Source: Methylocystis iwaonis (GTDB taxonomy: Bacteria; Pseudomonadota; Alphaproteobacteria; Rhizobiales; Beijerinckiaceae). Taken from it: 64,000 bases of DNA. A program made the translations under genes and the position numbers. The DNA lies in NCBI RefSeq assembly GCF_027925385.1, contig NZ_AP027142.1:1470001-1534000 (forward strand), in the 5' to 3' direction. Below the pieces are notes generated by a model, which searched no databases, was not told the DNA's origin, and saw only the letters and a program-made list of their open reading frames with translations. Shown here piece by piece: positions 1 to 9,158 of this stretch (the stretch's first letter is position 1; the number at the start of each line of letters is the position of its first letter).

Positions 1-1393
1 CGACGGTCAAGAGTGCGTTCTCGCTCACGCCGGCGGCGGGACGAATGGCCGTGACCTTGGGTTTGCCTTCGGTCAGCGTGCCGGTCTTGTCGACGACAAG
101 CGTATCGATCTTCTCGAAACGCTCCAAAGCCTCGGCGTTCTTGATGAGCACGCCATATTGCGCGCCGCGTCCGACGCCGACCATCACCGACATCGGCGTT
201 GCCAGGCCAAGTGCGCAGGGGCAGGCGATGATCAACACCGAGACGGCGGCGACGAGGCCATAGCTCATGCGTGGCTCCGGCCCCCAAACCGCCCACGCGG
301 CGAAAGCGAGAATTGCGATGAGGATCACAAGCGGCACGAACCAGCCGGAAATCTGATCCGCGAGCCGCTGAATGGGGGCGCGGCTCCGCTGGGCGGCGGC
401 GACCATGTCGACGATGCGCGACAGCATCGTATCGGCGCCGACCCTCTCGGCCCGCATGATGAAGCTCCCCGTCCGGTTGAGCGTCCCGCCGATAACCTTG
501 TCGCCGACGCTCTTCGTCACCGGCATGGACTCGCCAGTGACCATGGATTCGTCGACCGAGCTGCGGCCTTCGAGCAGCGCGCCGTCGACCGGCGCCTTCT
601 CGCCGGGGCGCACGCGCAACCTGTCGCCGACGTGAACCTGGTCCAGCGTGATCTCCTCATCGGACCCATCCTCCTTGATCCGCTTCGCCGTAACGGGCGC
701 GAGGTTGAGCAGCGCGCGGATGGCGCCCCCGGTCTGCTCGCGGGCGCGCAATTCGAGGACTTGGCCGAGCAACACCAGAACTGTGATGACGGCCGCCGCC
801 TCGAAATAGATCGGCGCCGAACCGTCCGGATTCCGAAAGGCGGGCGGGAATAGCGACGGCGCAAAAGTGGCGACGACGCTGTAAACCCAGGCGACGCCCG
901 TGCCCATGGCGATCAGGGTGAACATGTTGAGACTGCGCGTGACGAGCGATCTCGCGCCCCGCAGGAAGAACGGCCAACCGGCCCAGAGGACGACGGGCGT
1001 GGCGAGGACGAATTGGGCCCAGGTCGATATTTGTAGCGCGAGGTAGTGATGGAGATTTGAGAAATGGCCGCCCATTTCGAGAGCGACCACCGGGACGGTG
1101 AGGACGAGGCCAATCCAGAACCGCCGCGTCATATCGGTAAGCTCGGCGCTCGGGACGTCATCGGCCGTCGTCACAAGAGGCTCGAGCGTCATCCCGCAGA
1201 TCGGGCAATTGCCGGGACCAGCCTGGCGAATTTGCGGGTGCATCGGGCAGGTGTAGATGACGCCCGCTTCGGCCGCGGCGGGCGGCTCTAAACGCTCGCG
1301 GCTGGGCCCCTCGACGCCCGGCGGATGTTGGCGCCCCTGATGTCCGTGATGATTTCCATGCCCGGAATGATCGACAGGATGTTGGGGAGTCAT
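1..1393 (-). CDS. copA: Copper-type heavy-metal P-type ATPase (partial, C-terminus off the left edge)
   Basis: Inner-membrane P1B ATPase that pumps a soft metal, probably copper, out of the cytoplasm. About 464 codons are visible. After a His-rich start there is a small heavy-metal-binding domain (CPMHP ... CPICGM, about residues 49-67) instead of a CxxC HMA domain. Paired membrane helices follow, then the actuator TGES motif (about 285), the ion-channel CPC motif (about 391-393) and the phosphorylation motif DKTGT (about 435). The ATP-binding domain and last helices lie outside the window. I chose the ATG at 1393 because AGGAAGG sits seven bases upstream; the ATG at 1399 would leave one base. 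The DUF2933 gene just upstream is a usual partner. Copper is inferred from CPC and the N-terminal domain; the metal-defining last helices are not visible. Confidence 0.9.
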   Translation of the reverse strand, partial: MTPQHPVDHSGHGNHHGHQGRQHPPGVEGPSRERLEPPAAAEAGVIYTCPMHPQIRQAGPGNCPICGMTLEPLVTTADDVPSAELTDMTRRFWIGLVLTVPVVALEMGGHFSNLHHYLALQISTWAQFVLATPVVLWAGWPFFLRGARSLVTRSLNMFTLIAMGTGVAWVYSVVATFAPSLFPPAFRNPDGSAPIYFEAAAVITVLVLLGQVLELRAREQTGGAIRALLNLAPVTAKRIKEDGSDEEITLDQVHVGDRLRVRPGEKAPVDGALLEGRSSVDESMVTGESMPVTKSVGDKVIGGTLNRTGSFIMRAERVGADTMLSRIVDMVAAAQRSRAPIQRLADQISGWFVPLVILIAILAFAAWAVWGPEPRMSYGLVAAVSVLIIACPCALGLATPMSVMVGVGRGAQYGVLIKNAEALERFEKIDTLVVDKTGTLTEGKPKVTAIRPAAGVSENALLTV

Positions 1394-1429
1394 CGCCATG
1401 CCTTCCTGACAAAGGGGCTCGTCGCTCAA

Positions 1430-1612
1430 TTAGACGTCATCATTTGGCCGCCTCTCGTGGTGGCTTCCATGGTTGTGATGCATGAAGAGATGCATGAGCG
1501 GGCAGGCCAGCACCACGAGGAACGGTAAGGCGTCGAGGACATGCCGCCAATGCCAATAAAGAAGAAAGGCCGCAGCCAAGGCGTAGATGGCGAGCAGGGG
1601 CGCTTTTGTCAT
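1430..1612 (-). CDS. DUF2933 small membrane protein
   Basis: A 60-residue peptide with one or two hydrophobic stretches (about residues 5-24 and 28-42) and a His-rich tail ending in HHNHGSHHE and ERRPNDDV. This size and layout match DUF2933, a family commonly found beside copper P-type ATPases. It ends 36 bases before the ATPase start on the same strand, so the two are probably co-transcribed. The function is unknown. The terminal histidines and a membrane location make a metal-handling role plausible, but that is inference. Confidence 0.75.
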   Translation of the reverse strand: MTKAPLLAIYALAAAFLLYWHWRHVLDALPFLVVLACPLMHLFMHHNHGSHHERRPNDDV

Positions 1613-1734
1613 CGTTGGTCTCCACGATCGGTCGTTTCGATGAAAGAGGGCCTATTGTCGCGCCAAATCGGCTCGATTATCAAATAGCTGAGGTTGCGGA
1701 GCAAATCGGGCTGTTGCCGCTCGCCTTGCAACCT

Positions 1735-1920
1735 AGAGCCACGAAAGCGCTGGTTTTGCCCAGAGCCCGTCATTGCGAGCGAAGCGAAGCAATCCAGGGC
1801 GGCGGTGCGGCTCCGGATTGCTTCGTCGCTTCGCTCCTCGCAATGACGGCGGTGATTTCCTATGTGTCCAAACGGCGCGAGGTCGGGGATAGCGCCGAAC
1901 AAATCGAGCGGATTTCGTAT
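1735..1920. repeat. Dispersed palindromic repeat, family A, copy 1
   Basis: About 190 bp. The centre is an inverted pair built on GTCATTGCGAGCGAAGCGA and TCGCAATGACGG with internal GCAATCC/GGATTGC arms. The flanks are also conserved (AGAGCC...GCTGGTTTTGCC on the left, GTGTCCAAACGG...TCGTAT on the right). Matching copies lie at 10491-10680 and 14773-14960, with shorter or inverted copies at 47216-47300, 49277-49476 and 56759-56912. The rest of the 1613-2106 gap shows no convincing gene. Confidence 0.85.
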
Positions 1921-2106
1921 GACATGCTGCGCGCTCAACACTCTTAACGGACCCCATGCGCGGTTCCCTACGATCCGCGCCGGCGCAAATTTATCACTTC
2001 GATTTGTTCTCGCTGATAGCGGGGCGCAGAGACGCATATCCCTTGGCAAAAAAGCGGAGCGGATTTCAATGAAAGCGCGCCATGCGCGTCAAAGTGTTGG
2101 GGAACT

Positions 2107-2889
2107 CTATGTTTGCGACCTTTGCTGAAAGGCCTTCAAAAAGGTCGAAACGCCTGCCTCCATCACTTTCTGCGCTTCCGCTTCATTGGGGAGGTCGAGG
2201 CCCAGGGCGACGCGCATCGGCAGATCGCACAATACGAGATTGAGAAATTGGTTTGCCGCGACATGGGCGTCGTCGAAGGCCAGCGCGCCCGTCGCCTTGG
2301 CTTCTTCGAGAAAAGCGGCGACGAAATCCACAGCCCTCTCTCGCCCAGTGTTGAAATAGAGACGGCACAGTTCGGGAAAACGCGCGCGTTCGCTGGACAC
2401 AGCCTGGAAAAAGGCCGTCTCGTCCTTGATGAGAAAATGGATCACAAATTTCATGCCCATGGTGCGTAGCGCCCCCTCGATGCCGTCTTCGAAGGACGGC
2501 GCTGTGAAGAGGATGCGTTTCGCTTCGCATTCGTGCCCGATCAGATAGCTGAATAGAGCCTCTTTACTGGGGAAATAGGCGTAGAGCGTCGCCTTCGACA
2601 CATTTGCGGCGCGCGCGATCGCCTCCATGCTGGTTTCCGAGAAGCCCTGCTGGAGAAACGCATTACGCGCCGCATTCACGATCTGCGCCTCTTTAGGGCT
2701 CGAGCAATGCTCGGGCGCATGCATTGGATCTGGCGTCGATGCGTTCATGCCGAAAGATCCGAGCCTAAATGTCGCTTGTTCGCCATCGGCGACGTTCCCC
2801 TCCGTCTCGCGGCGACCTTCGCCCTTCCCGGGGCGCGCGCCGGCCTTTTCTTTATCCTGTTCAACAGGATGAGTGCGATCAAATTTCAT
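2107..2889 (-). CDS. TetR/AcrR-family transcriptional repressor, probable regulator of the divergent RND operon
   Basis: A 260-residue one-component regulator. The TetR helix-turn-helix lies at about residues 68-115 (AARNAFLQQGFSETSMEAIA ... SKATLYAYFPSKEAL). A helical ligand-binding and dimerisation domain of usual length follows. About 47 charged residues precede the HTH, longer than usual. A shorter product from the Met at position 48 (2748) is possible, but the first ATG has AGGA about eight bases upstream. It is divergent from the outer-membrane, adaptor and pump genes, and the shared intergenic region carries two TAAAC/GTTTA inverted repeats around a promoter. That arrangement is typical of a local repressor released by an efflux substrate; the inducer is unknown. 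Confidence 0.88.
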   Translation of the reverse strand: MKFDRTHPVEQDKEKAGARPGKGEGRRETEGNVADGEQATFRLGSFGMNASTPDPMHAPEHCSSPKEAQIVNAARNAFLQQGFSETSMEAIARAANVSKATLYAYFPSKEALFSYLIGHECEAKRILFTAPSFEDGIEGALRTMGMKFVIHFLIKDETAFFQAVSSERARFPELCRLYFNTGRERAVDFVAAFLEEAKATGALAFDDAHVAANQFLNLVLCDLPMRVALGLDLPNEAEAQKVMEAGVSTFLKAFQQRSQT

Positions 2890-2919
2890 TTTCTCATTCC
2901 TGCTTACGGGAATTTTTCC

Positions 2920-2940
2920 TAAACTGCACCGTTCAGTTTA
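2920..2940. promoter_or_regulatory. Candidate TetR operator 1
   Basis: Perfect 7-bp inverted repeat, TAAACTG and CAGTTTA, separated by seven bases. It lies 30 bases upstream of the regulator start and ends three bases before the -35 box of the efflux promoter. It shares GTTCAGTTTA with the second site at 2982-2997. The position between divergent regulator and target suits control of both directions. Confidence 0.65.
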
Positions 2941-2943
2941 GCA

Positions 2944-2972
2944 TTGACTTGGCCGCCGCGCAGCAGCATATT
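2944..2972 (+). promoter_or_regulatory. Sigma70-type promoter of the RND efflux operon
   Basis: A -35 TTGACT at 2944-2949, a 17-base spacer and a -10 CATATT at 2967-2972. It points into the outer-membrane factor gene that starts at 3014. The two inverted-repeat operators sit immediately before the -35 and just after the -10, so a bound repressor would block polymerase. Confidence 0.55.
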
Positions 2973-2981
2973 TGCACGAAC

Positions 2982-2997
2982 TAAACGGTTCAGTTTA
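2982..2997. promoter_or_regulatory. Candidate TetR operator 2
   Basis: Inverted repeat TAAAC...GTTTA with a six-base centre, followed by one more A. It shares the half-site GTTCAGTTTA with operator 1. It covers the expected transcription start of the efflux operon. Confidence 0.6.
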
Positions 2998-3013
2998 ATC
3001 TTGAGCAGGTTCA

Positions 3014-4681
3014 ATGGCGCGCGCAACCATTTATTTTTCAGCGGCTTCGCGGCTGCGTGCCGGTGGCGGTCGGCGAGAGCTGGACCGTTACGAGTCGCGG
3101 CGGGGGAGGGCTGCGGCGATCAGGCGCGCCGTTCCTTTCGTCGCCTGCGCCGTGGCGGCAGCCCTCGGCGGATGCGCGGTCGGGCCTGATTTCGTTGAGC
3201 CAGCCGCGCCCGAGGGCGCCGGATACGCCCGAAAACTATCGAAAAGCGTTGCAGATTCGCAGACGCCAGGGGGCGCCGGGCAGCGGTTCGAACTGGGTCG
3301 CGACGTGCCGGGCGAATGGTGGAAGCTGTTCCGCTCCAAGCAGATCTCGGCGCTCGTCGAGGAGGCGGTCCAGAATCACCCCAATATCGCGTCGGCCGAG
3401 GCCGCGCTGCGTCAGGCGCGCGAGACGCTGGAGGCCGATGCGGCGTCGTTTTTGCCCTCCGCGACAGGGACCAGCGGCGTTACCCGCCAGCAGCTTTCTC
3501 CGGCGCAATATGGTTCGTCGGGCTCGAGCTCTTCCTTCTCGACGCTCTATACGCTGTTCAACTCCAATGTCGCCGTCTCCTTCACGCCAGACGTTTTCGG
3601 CAAGACAATCCGCACGGTCGAGGGCGACGCGGCCGCGGCCGAATATCAGCGTTACCAACTGGAGGCCACCTATCTCGCTTTGACGGCCAATGTGATCTCG
3701 GCGGCCATCTCCGACGCGTCCTATGCCAAGCAAATCAAGGTCACCGAGGGTCTCGTCTCCGACTATCGCGCCCAGCTCGACATTCTCCAGAAGCGGTTCG
3801 ATCTCGGCGCCGTCAGTCTCGCCGACGTCACCTCCGAGCGCACATTGCTTGCGCAGGCGGAGGCGACATTGCCGCCCTTGCAGAAGGCGCGGGCGCAAAC
3901 GCGCAATCAGTTGATGGCTTATCTCGGCCGCTTCCCCAATGAGGACAAAGGCGAGGCGATCGATCTCGAGAATTTGCATTTGCCCAAGGAGTTGCCGCTC
4001 AGCCTTCCCTCGAAGCTGGTGCGGCAGCGCCCGGATATTCTCGCCGCCGAAAGTCAGCTTCATCAGGCCAGCGCCAATATCGGCGTCGCCACCGCGAATA
4101 TGTTGCCCCAGCTCACGCTCTCCGCTTCCGGCGGCAGTCAGGCGCTGACGGCGGCGCAGCTCTTCACGCCGCAAACCATGGCCTATAGTCTCGGCGCTTC
4201 CGTTTCCGGCCAGCTCTTCGACGGCGGCGGCTTGTTCCATAAGCGCGAGGCGAAGGTCGCCGCTTTCGAGCAGGCGACGGCGCAGTATCAGGGGACGGTT
4301 CTCACCGCCTTCCAGAATGTCGCCGACGCGCTGCAGGCCATCAAGCATGACGCGGCGACGCTGCGGGCGCAGGTTGCGGCCGAGAAGGCGGCCGCCGAAA
4401 GCTTCCAGATTGCGCAGGTCCAATATCGCGCCGGTTCGACGACCTATCCGACCGTCATCAATTCCGAGCAGAGCCTGCTCAACGCCCGCCTCAACCGCGT
4501 GAAGGCCCAGGCGGCGCGTTTCTCCGACACGGTGGCGCTGCTGCAAGCCTTGGGCGGCGGCTGGTGGAATCGAAACGACGAAACGCCCGCCGCTCGCGCC
4601 AAGCCCACCGATCCCATTTCCATGTCGCCGATAGCCGCCGCGTTGCGCGCGCAGGCGGAGGAGTCAACCAATGCTCACTAG
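3014..4681 (+). CDS. Outer-membrane efflux channel lipoprotein, NodT/OprM family
   Basis: TolC-type outer-membrane factor that carries drugs or other toxins from the RND pump to the outside. The 555 residues include a lipobox (LGGC) around residue 54 followed by AVGPDF, the usual start of mature NodT/OprM lipoproteins. Two outer-membrane efflux repeats rich in long helices follow (for example VRQRPDILAAESQLHQASANIG near the middle). The segment before the lipobox is longer than a normal signal peptide, so an unrecognised later start is possible; ATG 3014 has AGCAGG upstream. Its last 11 bases overlap the adaptor gene. It is the first gene of the TetR-regulated operon. Confidence 0.92.
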   Translation: MARATIYFSAASRLRAGGGRRELDRYESRRGRAAAIRRAVPFVACAVAAALGGCAVGPDFVEPAAPEGAGYARKLSKSVADSQTPGGAGQRFELGRDVPGEWWKLFRSKQISALVEEAVQNHPNIASAEAALRQARETLEADAASFLPSATGTSGVTRQQLSPAQYGSSGSSSSFSTLYTLFNSNVAVSFTPDVFGKTIRTVEGDAAAAEYQRYQLEATYLALTANVISAAISDASYAKQIKVTEGLVSDYRAQLDILQKRFDLGAVSLADVTSERTLLAQAEATLPPLQKARAQTRNQLMAYLGRFPNEDKGEAIDLENLHLPKELPLSLPSKLVRQRPDILAAESQLHQASANIGVATANMLPQLTLSASGGSQALTAAQLFTPQTMAYSLGASVSGQLFDGGGLFHKREAKVAAFEQATAQYQGTVLTAFQNVADALQAIKHDAATLRAQVAAEKAAAESFQIAQVQYRAGSTTYPTVINSEQSLLNARLNRVKAQAARFSDTVALLQALGGGWWNRNDETPAARAKPTDPISMSPIAAALRAQAEESTNAH

Positions 4682-5858
4682 CGCTCGGACAATCGCAAAA
4701 GACCGTTTCGGATCGTCGCTCAAGCCCATGCTCATCATGCTGGCGAGCGTCGGCCTCGTCTTCGCCGGCCTATACGGTTTCAACGCTTTTCGGTCGATCA
4801 TGATCGGGCGGTTTCTCGCCTCGATGGCCAATCCGCCGCAAACCGTTTCGGTCACGACCGCGAAGCTGGAGGAGTGGCGGCCGACGCTCGCGGCGATCGG
4901 CACCTTCAGAGCCGTCAGCGGCGCCGACCTGGCGCTCGAAGCCTCCGGCGTCGTCGAGAAAATATTGTTCAAGTCGGGCGAGGACGTCGCCGCCGGCCAG
5001 ATTCTTCTGGAGCTGCGCAAAGACACCGACAATGCGCGGCTCGAATCGCTCAAAGCGACGGCGGAGCTCAACGAGATCAATCTGCGCCGCGACCAGGCGC
5101 AATTGAAGCTCAAGGCCGTCAGCCAGGCGACGGTCGACTCCGACCTTGCCAATTTGAGGAGCGCCAAAGCCGAGGTGGCGCAGCAGGAAGCCGTGATCGC
5201 GCAGAAGACTTTGCGCGCGCCCTTCGCGGGACGGCTCGGCATTCGCTCGGTCGACATCGGGCAATATCTGAGCGCAGGCGCGACGGTCGTCACCCTGCAA
5301 GCGATCGACGCGCTTTATCTGGACTTCGTGCTGCCACAGCAGAATCTGAACGGCCTCGACGTCGGGCAGGGCGTGACAGCCTCGGTCGACGCCTATTCTG
5401 GCCAGACATTTGCCGGAAAAATCACGGCCATCAACTCGAAGGTCGATCAGGGCAGCCGAAACGTCCAGATACGCGCCACCTTTCCCAATCCCGATCGCAA
5501 GCTGAGGCCGGGCATGTTCGCCTCTGTTTCGATCGCCGTCGGCAAGCCCGAGCAGCTTGTCACCGTCCCGCAGACGGCGATCGTTCATGCCCCCTATGGC
5601 GCCTCGGTCTTTCTTGCGCAGAAGAACGCTTCGGCAGGGGAGGCGGGGAATGGCGAGAGCGGCGGCCTCGTCGCGCGGCAGAGCTTCGTGCAGCTTGGCG
5701 CGACGCGCGGCGACGAGATTGCGGTGGTCGAGGGTCTCAAAGCCGGCGAGGTCGTCGTCACCGCCGGTCAAATGAAGCTGCGCAACGACGTGCCGCTCAA
5801 GATCAGCAATACGCCCCAGCCGCCCGTCAATCCCGATCCGAAGCCCATCGACCGCTAG
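4671..5858 (+). CDS. RND efflux periplasmic adaptor (membrane fusion protein)
   Basis: A 395-residue HlyD/AcrA-type adaptor joining the inner-membrane pump to the outer-membrane channel. A single N-terminal membrane anchor (about residues 20-45) is followed by a lipoyl half-motif (ALEASGVVEKILFKSGEDV), a coiled-coil hairpin (about 110-170, containing LRSAKAEVAQQEAVIAQKTL), the second lipoyl half (RAPFAGRLGIRSVDIGQYL), a beta-barrel domain and a membrane-proximal domain. It overlaps the upstream gene by 11 bases, which suggests translational coupling. Its TAG stop lies at the edge of a family B repeat, so insertion of the repeat may have set the C-terminus. Confidence 0.93.
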   Translation: MLTSARTIAKDRFGSSLKPMLIMLASVGLVFAGLYGFNAFRSIMIGRFLASMANPPQTVSVTTAKLEEWRPTLAAIGTFRAVSGADLALEASGVVEKILFKSGEDVAAGQILLELRKDTDNARLESLKATAELNEINLRRDQAQLKLKAVSQATVDSDLANLRSAKAEVAQQEAVIAQKTLRAPFAGRLGIRSVDIGQYLSAGATVVTLQAIDALYLDFVLPQQNLNGLDVGQGVTASVDAYSGQTFAGKITAINSKVDQGSRNVQIRATFPNPDRKLRPGMFASVSIAVGKPEQLVTVPQTAIVHAPYGASVFLAQKNASAGEAGNGESGGLVARQSFVQLGATRGDEIAVVEGLKAGEVVVTAGQMKLRNDVPLKISNTPQPPVNPDPKPIDR

Positions 5859-5971
5859 AGCGCATTTCGCAAAAGTGGACAGGCTTTTGCGAAAAGAATG
5901 CGCTCCAGCTTTTTGCATCAGCGCGCTTTCTCATCGCTCGCATGATTCCATGCGAGCGGAAAGCGGGCTAA
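5857..5971. repeat. Dispersed inverted repeat, family B, copy 1
   Basis: Contains AGAGCGCATTTCGCAAAA and a partner arm TTTTGCGAAAAGAATGCGCT, then a second inverted pair GCGCTTTC...CATGCGAGCGGAAAGC. The AGAGCGCATTTCGCAAAA half recurs at 56033-56082; the second pair recurs near 38783-38831 and 57457-57500. It lies inside the efflux operon between adaptor and pump, so it may form a processing or attenuation hairpin in that mRNA. Confidence 0.75.
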
Positions 5972-5986
5972 GGGGGAGAACAACCC

Positions 5987-8900
5987 GTGTCCTTTACCGA
6001 CATTTTCGTTCGCCGCCCCGTCCTCGCGACAGTGGTGAGCCTGCTCATTCTGGTGCTCGGTCTGCGATCTCTGAGCGTTTTGCCAGTGCTGGAATATCCA
6101 CGCACGCAAAACGCCGTCGTCACCATCTCCACGCAATATTTCGGCGCCGATCCCGCGACGGTCGCGGGTTTCGTCACCACCCCGCTCGAGAACGTCATCG
6201 CGCAGGCTGACGGCATCGACTATATGACGTCGACGAGCCAGATCGGCACGAGCACCATCACCGCCTATCTGCGGTTGAACTTCGACTCCGGCAAGGCGCT
6301 GACGCAGATCAGCACCAAGGTCGACTCGGTGCTCAATCAATTGCCGGCCAATGTTCAGCGTCCCGTCATCACAGTGAAGATCGGGCAGTCGACCGACGCC
6401 ATGTATATCGGCTTTCGAAGCGACATCCTCTCGCCGAGTCAGGTCACCGATTATCTGATCCGCGTCGTGCAGCCGCGGCTGCAGTCCGTGACCGGGGTGC
6501 AGACCGCCGAGCTCATCGGCGCCAAGACCTTCGCGCTCCGGGCCTGGCTCGATCCCGAGAAGCTCGCCGCCTATGGGCTCACCGCGACAGAAATCTCGGC
6601 CGCGATTTCCGGCAACGACTATATCGCTGGTCTCGGCATGACCAAGGGAGAAATGGTGCAGGTGAATTTGGCGGCGTCGACGTCGCTGCATTCGCTCGAG
6701 GAGTTTCGCAATCTCGTCGTCAAGCAGGTCAATGGCGCGAATGTGAAGCTGAGGGACGTCGCCAATGTGACTCTCGGATCGGATGACTACGACTCTTCCG
6801 TGTCCTTCAATGGAAAACAGGCCATCTACATCGGCATCCAAATCGCGCCGACGGCCAATCTTCTCGATGTCATCAAAGGCGTGAAGGACATCTATCCGGG
6901 GATCGAGAAGGCGCTGCCTGCGGGGCTCACGAGCGAAATCGTCTATGACTCGACCGACTTCGTGAACAGCTCCATCGACGAAGTCGTCCACACGCTTGTC
7001 GAGGCGGTCCTGATCGTGACCGGCGTGGTTTTTCTGTTTCTTGGCTCGTGGCGGTCGGTGCTGATTCCGATCGTGGCGATTCCACTCTCGCTGGTCGGCG
7101 CCTTTACGATCCTGCTCGCCTTCGGCTTCTCGATCAATCTTTTGACTCTGCTGGCGCTGGTGCTGGCGATCGGGCTCGTGGTCGACGACGCGATCATTGT
7201 CGTCGAGAACGTCAACCGCCATTTGGCCGATGGCATGACGCCATTCAACGCCGCGCTGCAATCCGCGCGTGAGCTGACCGGTCCGATCATCGCCATGACG
7301 ATCGTGCTCATCGCGGTCTATGTCCCGATTGGATTCCAGAGCGGTCTCACAGGGGCCCTTTTCGTCGAATTCGCCTTCACGCTCGCCGGCGCGGTCGCCG
7401 TCTCCGCGATCATCGCTTTGACGCTCTCGCCGGTGAGTTGCTCGGCGATCCTCAGGGTTCCCCAGCCTGGAACCTTGGAAGCGCGGATCGTGGCGGCGAT
7501 CGACCAGACGATGGACCGCCTGCGCGAGCGTTATATCCATCTCCTCGACGCCTCGCTGCGGCATATGCCGGTGACGCTGACCTTCGGCGCGCTGGTGCTG
7601 CTGAGCACCTATTGGCTTTACGCGAACTCCAAAAGCGAGCTTGCTCCGGAGGAGGACAAGGGGCTTATTCTCGCGCAATCGACCTCGGCGCCGAATGCGA
7701 CTCTGAAGCAAAAGCTGTTCTATGGCGATCAGCTCTACAAGGTTCTGGCGAAACATCCGGAGACGGCCAGCGTCTTCCAGATCAATTCGGCTGCGATGAA
7801 TCTTTCTGGCATGGTGCTGAAGCCGGCCGACAAGCGCGACACCGTCGCAGGCGAGCTCCAGCGCATCATCCAGGGCGAGCTTGCGGAGATTCCGGGATCG
7901 CGCATTGTCGCCTTCCAGGAGCCGCCCTTGCCGGGAGCGATGGGCCTGCCGATCCAATTTATCATTCAGAGCCCGGACACCTTCGACAAGATGGACGGCG
8001 TGGCGCGCGATCTGCTGTCACAGGCGATGGCGACCGGCAAGTTCATGTTTCTCGACACGGACCTCAAGATCGACCAGCCGCAGGAAAAGCTCGTCATCGA
8101 CCGCGAGAAGGCGGCGCAGCTCGGCCTCAGAATGAATGATGTCGGCGGCGCACTGACCATGGCGCTGAGCGGCGGTTATACTCAATATTTCGATCTCGCC
8201 GGCCGTTCCTATAAAGTTGTGCCGCAGGTCGCCCAACGCTTCCGGCTCAACGCCGATCAGGTCTTGAATTATTACATCAAGACCGGCGACGGGTCGTCGG
8301 TGCCTCTGTCGACCGTCGCCAAGCTGCGCTCGACGACCGAGCCCGAGTCTCTCAACCACTTTCAGCAGGCGAACGCCGTCACCATCTCGGGGGTCGCCGC
8401 GCCGGGCGTCATCGCCGGCGAAGCGCTCGATACGTTGAAGGAGATCGCCGATCGCGTCTTGCCGCCCGGCTATATCGTCGACTACGCCGGGCCGTCGCGT
8501 CAGTTCGTTCAGGAGTCGGGCGGCTTCGCGACAACTTTCGGATTTGCGCTCATCATCATCTTCCTCGCCCTCGCTGCGCAGTTCGAAAGCTTCCGCGATC
8601 CGTTGATTATCCTCGTCTCGGTCCCGATGTCGATCGCCGGGGCGCTCGTCTTCATCATGCTGGGTTTCGGGGGCGCCAGCATCAATATCTACACGCAGGT
8701 GGGCTTGGTGACGCTGATGGGCCTGATCAGCAAGCACGGCATATTGATCGTGGAGTTCGCCAATGAGCTGCAGGCTTCCGGCATGGGGCGGCGGGAGGCG
8801 ATCATAGAGTCGGCCTCCATCCGCCTGCGACCCATTCTGATGACGACGGCGGCGATGGTGCTCGGCGTTCTGCCGCTCATTACGGCGAGCGGCGCGGGCG

Positions 8901-9064
8901 CCGCCTCTCGCTACAATATCGGGCTCGTGATCGCGTCCGGACTATCGCTCGGCACGCTGTTCACCTTGTTCGTGCTGCCGGCGGTCTATCTGGCGCTCGC
9001 CGCAAAGCATGCGCGTGCGGCTTCGGCCGCGCAACCGGAAGCATCGCATCTCGCGGGCGCATGA
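5987..9064 (+). CDS. RND multidrug efflux pump, HAE-1 family
   Basis: A 1025-residue inner-membrane proton-driven exporter of the AcrB/MexB class. It starts with GTG preceded by AGGGGGAGAA. The typical opening MSFTDIFVRRPVLATV is followed by TM1, a porter domain, and the cluster of helices with the proton-relay region (LVLAIGLVVDDAIIVVENV, about residues 395-415). The second half repeats this plan, ending with GLISKHGILIVEFANELQ and RLRPILMTTAAMVLGVLPL. Length and organisation are normal. It forms a tripartite pump with the two genes upstream, under the divergent TetR regulator. The substrates cannot be told from sequence. Confidence 0.95.
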   Translation: MSFTDIFVRRPVLATVVSLLILVLGLRSLSVLPVLEYPRTQNAVVTISTQYFGADPATVAGFVTTPLENVIAQADGIDYMTSTSQIGTSTITAYLRLNFDSGKALTQISTKVDSVLNQLPANVQRPVITVKIGQSTDAMYIGFRSDILSPSQVTDYLIRVVQPRLQSVTGVQTAELIGAKTFALRAWLDPEKLAAYGLTATEISAAISGNDYIAGLGMTKGEMVQVNLAASTSLHSLEEFRNLVVKQVNGANVKLRDVANVTLGSDDYDSSVSFNGKQAIYIGIQIAPTANLLDVIKGVKDIYPGIEKALPAGLTSEIVYDSTDFVNSSIDEVVHTLVEAVLIVTGVVFLFLGSWRSVLIPIVAIPLSLVGAFTILLAFGFSINLLTLLALVLAIGLVVDDAIIVVENVNRHLADGMTPFNAALQSARELTGPIIAMTIVLIAVYVPIGFQSGLTGALFVEFAFTLAGAVAVSAIIALTLSPVSCSAILRVPQPGTLEARIVAAIDQTMDRLRERYIHLLDASLRHMPVTLTFGALVLLSTYWLYANSKSELAPEEDKGLILAQSTSAPNATLKQKLFYGDQLYKVLAKHPETASVFQINSAAMNLSGMVLKPADKRDTVAGELQRIIQGELAEIPGSRIVAFQEPPLPGAMGLPIQFIIQSPDTFDKMDGVARDLLSQAMATGKFMFLDTDLKIDQPQEKLVIDREKAAQLGLRMNDVGGALTMALSGGYTQYFDLAGRSYKVVPQVAQRFRLNADQVLNYYIKTGDGSSVPLSTVAKLRSTTEPESLNHFQQANAVTISGVAAPGVIAGEALDTLKEIADRVLPPGYIVDYAGPSRQFVQESGGFATTFGFALIIIFLALAAQFESFRDPLIILVSVPMSIAGALVFIMLGFGGASINIYTQVGLVTLMGLISKHGILIVEFANELQASGMGRREAIIESASIRLRPILMTTAAMVLGVLPLITASGAGAASRYNIGLVIASGLSLGTLFTLFVLPAVYLALAAKHARAASAAQPEASHLAGA

Positions 9065-9158
9065 AACGGCGGCGAGGGCTCGGCGGAGCCCTCGCCAGCC
9101 TGAAGACAGCGCGAGCGCAGATGGTCTGGAGCGAAAACGCAGCGAGAAGGGAAGCGTC

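Noticed and set aside
1769..1849. CRISPR repeat reading of the CATTGCGAGCGAAGC palindromes
   Set aside because: Copies are kilobases apart and occur singly, with no regular spacers or cas genes.
3236..4546. Long open frame antisense to the efflux channel gene
   Set aside because: A shadow of the GC-rich sense gene; the translation has no domain and is Arg/Leu-rich, as expected for antisense.
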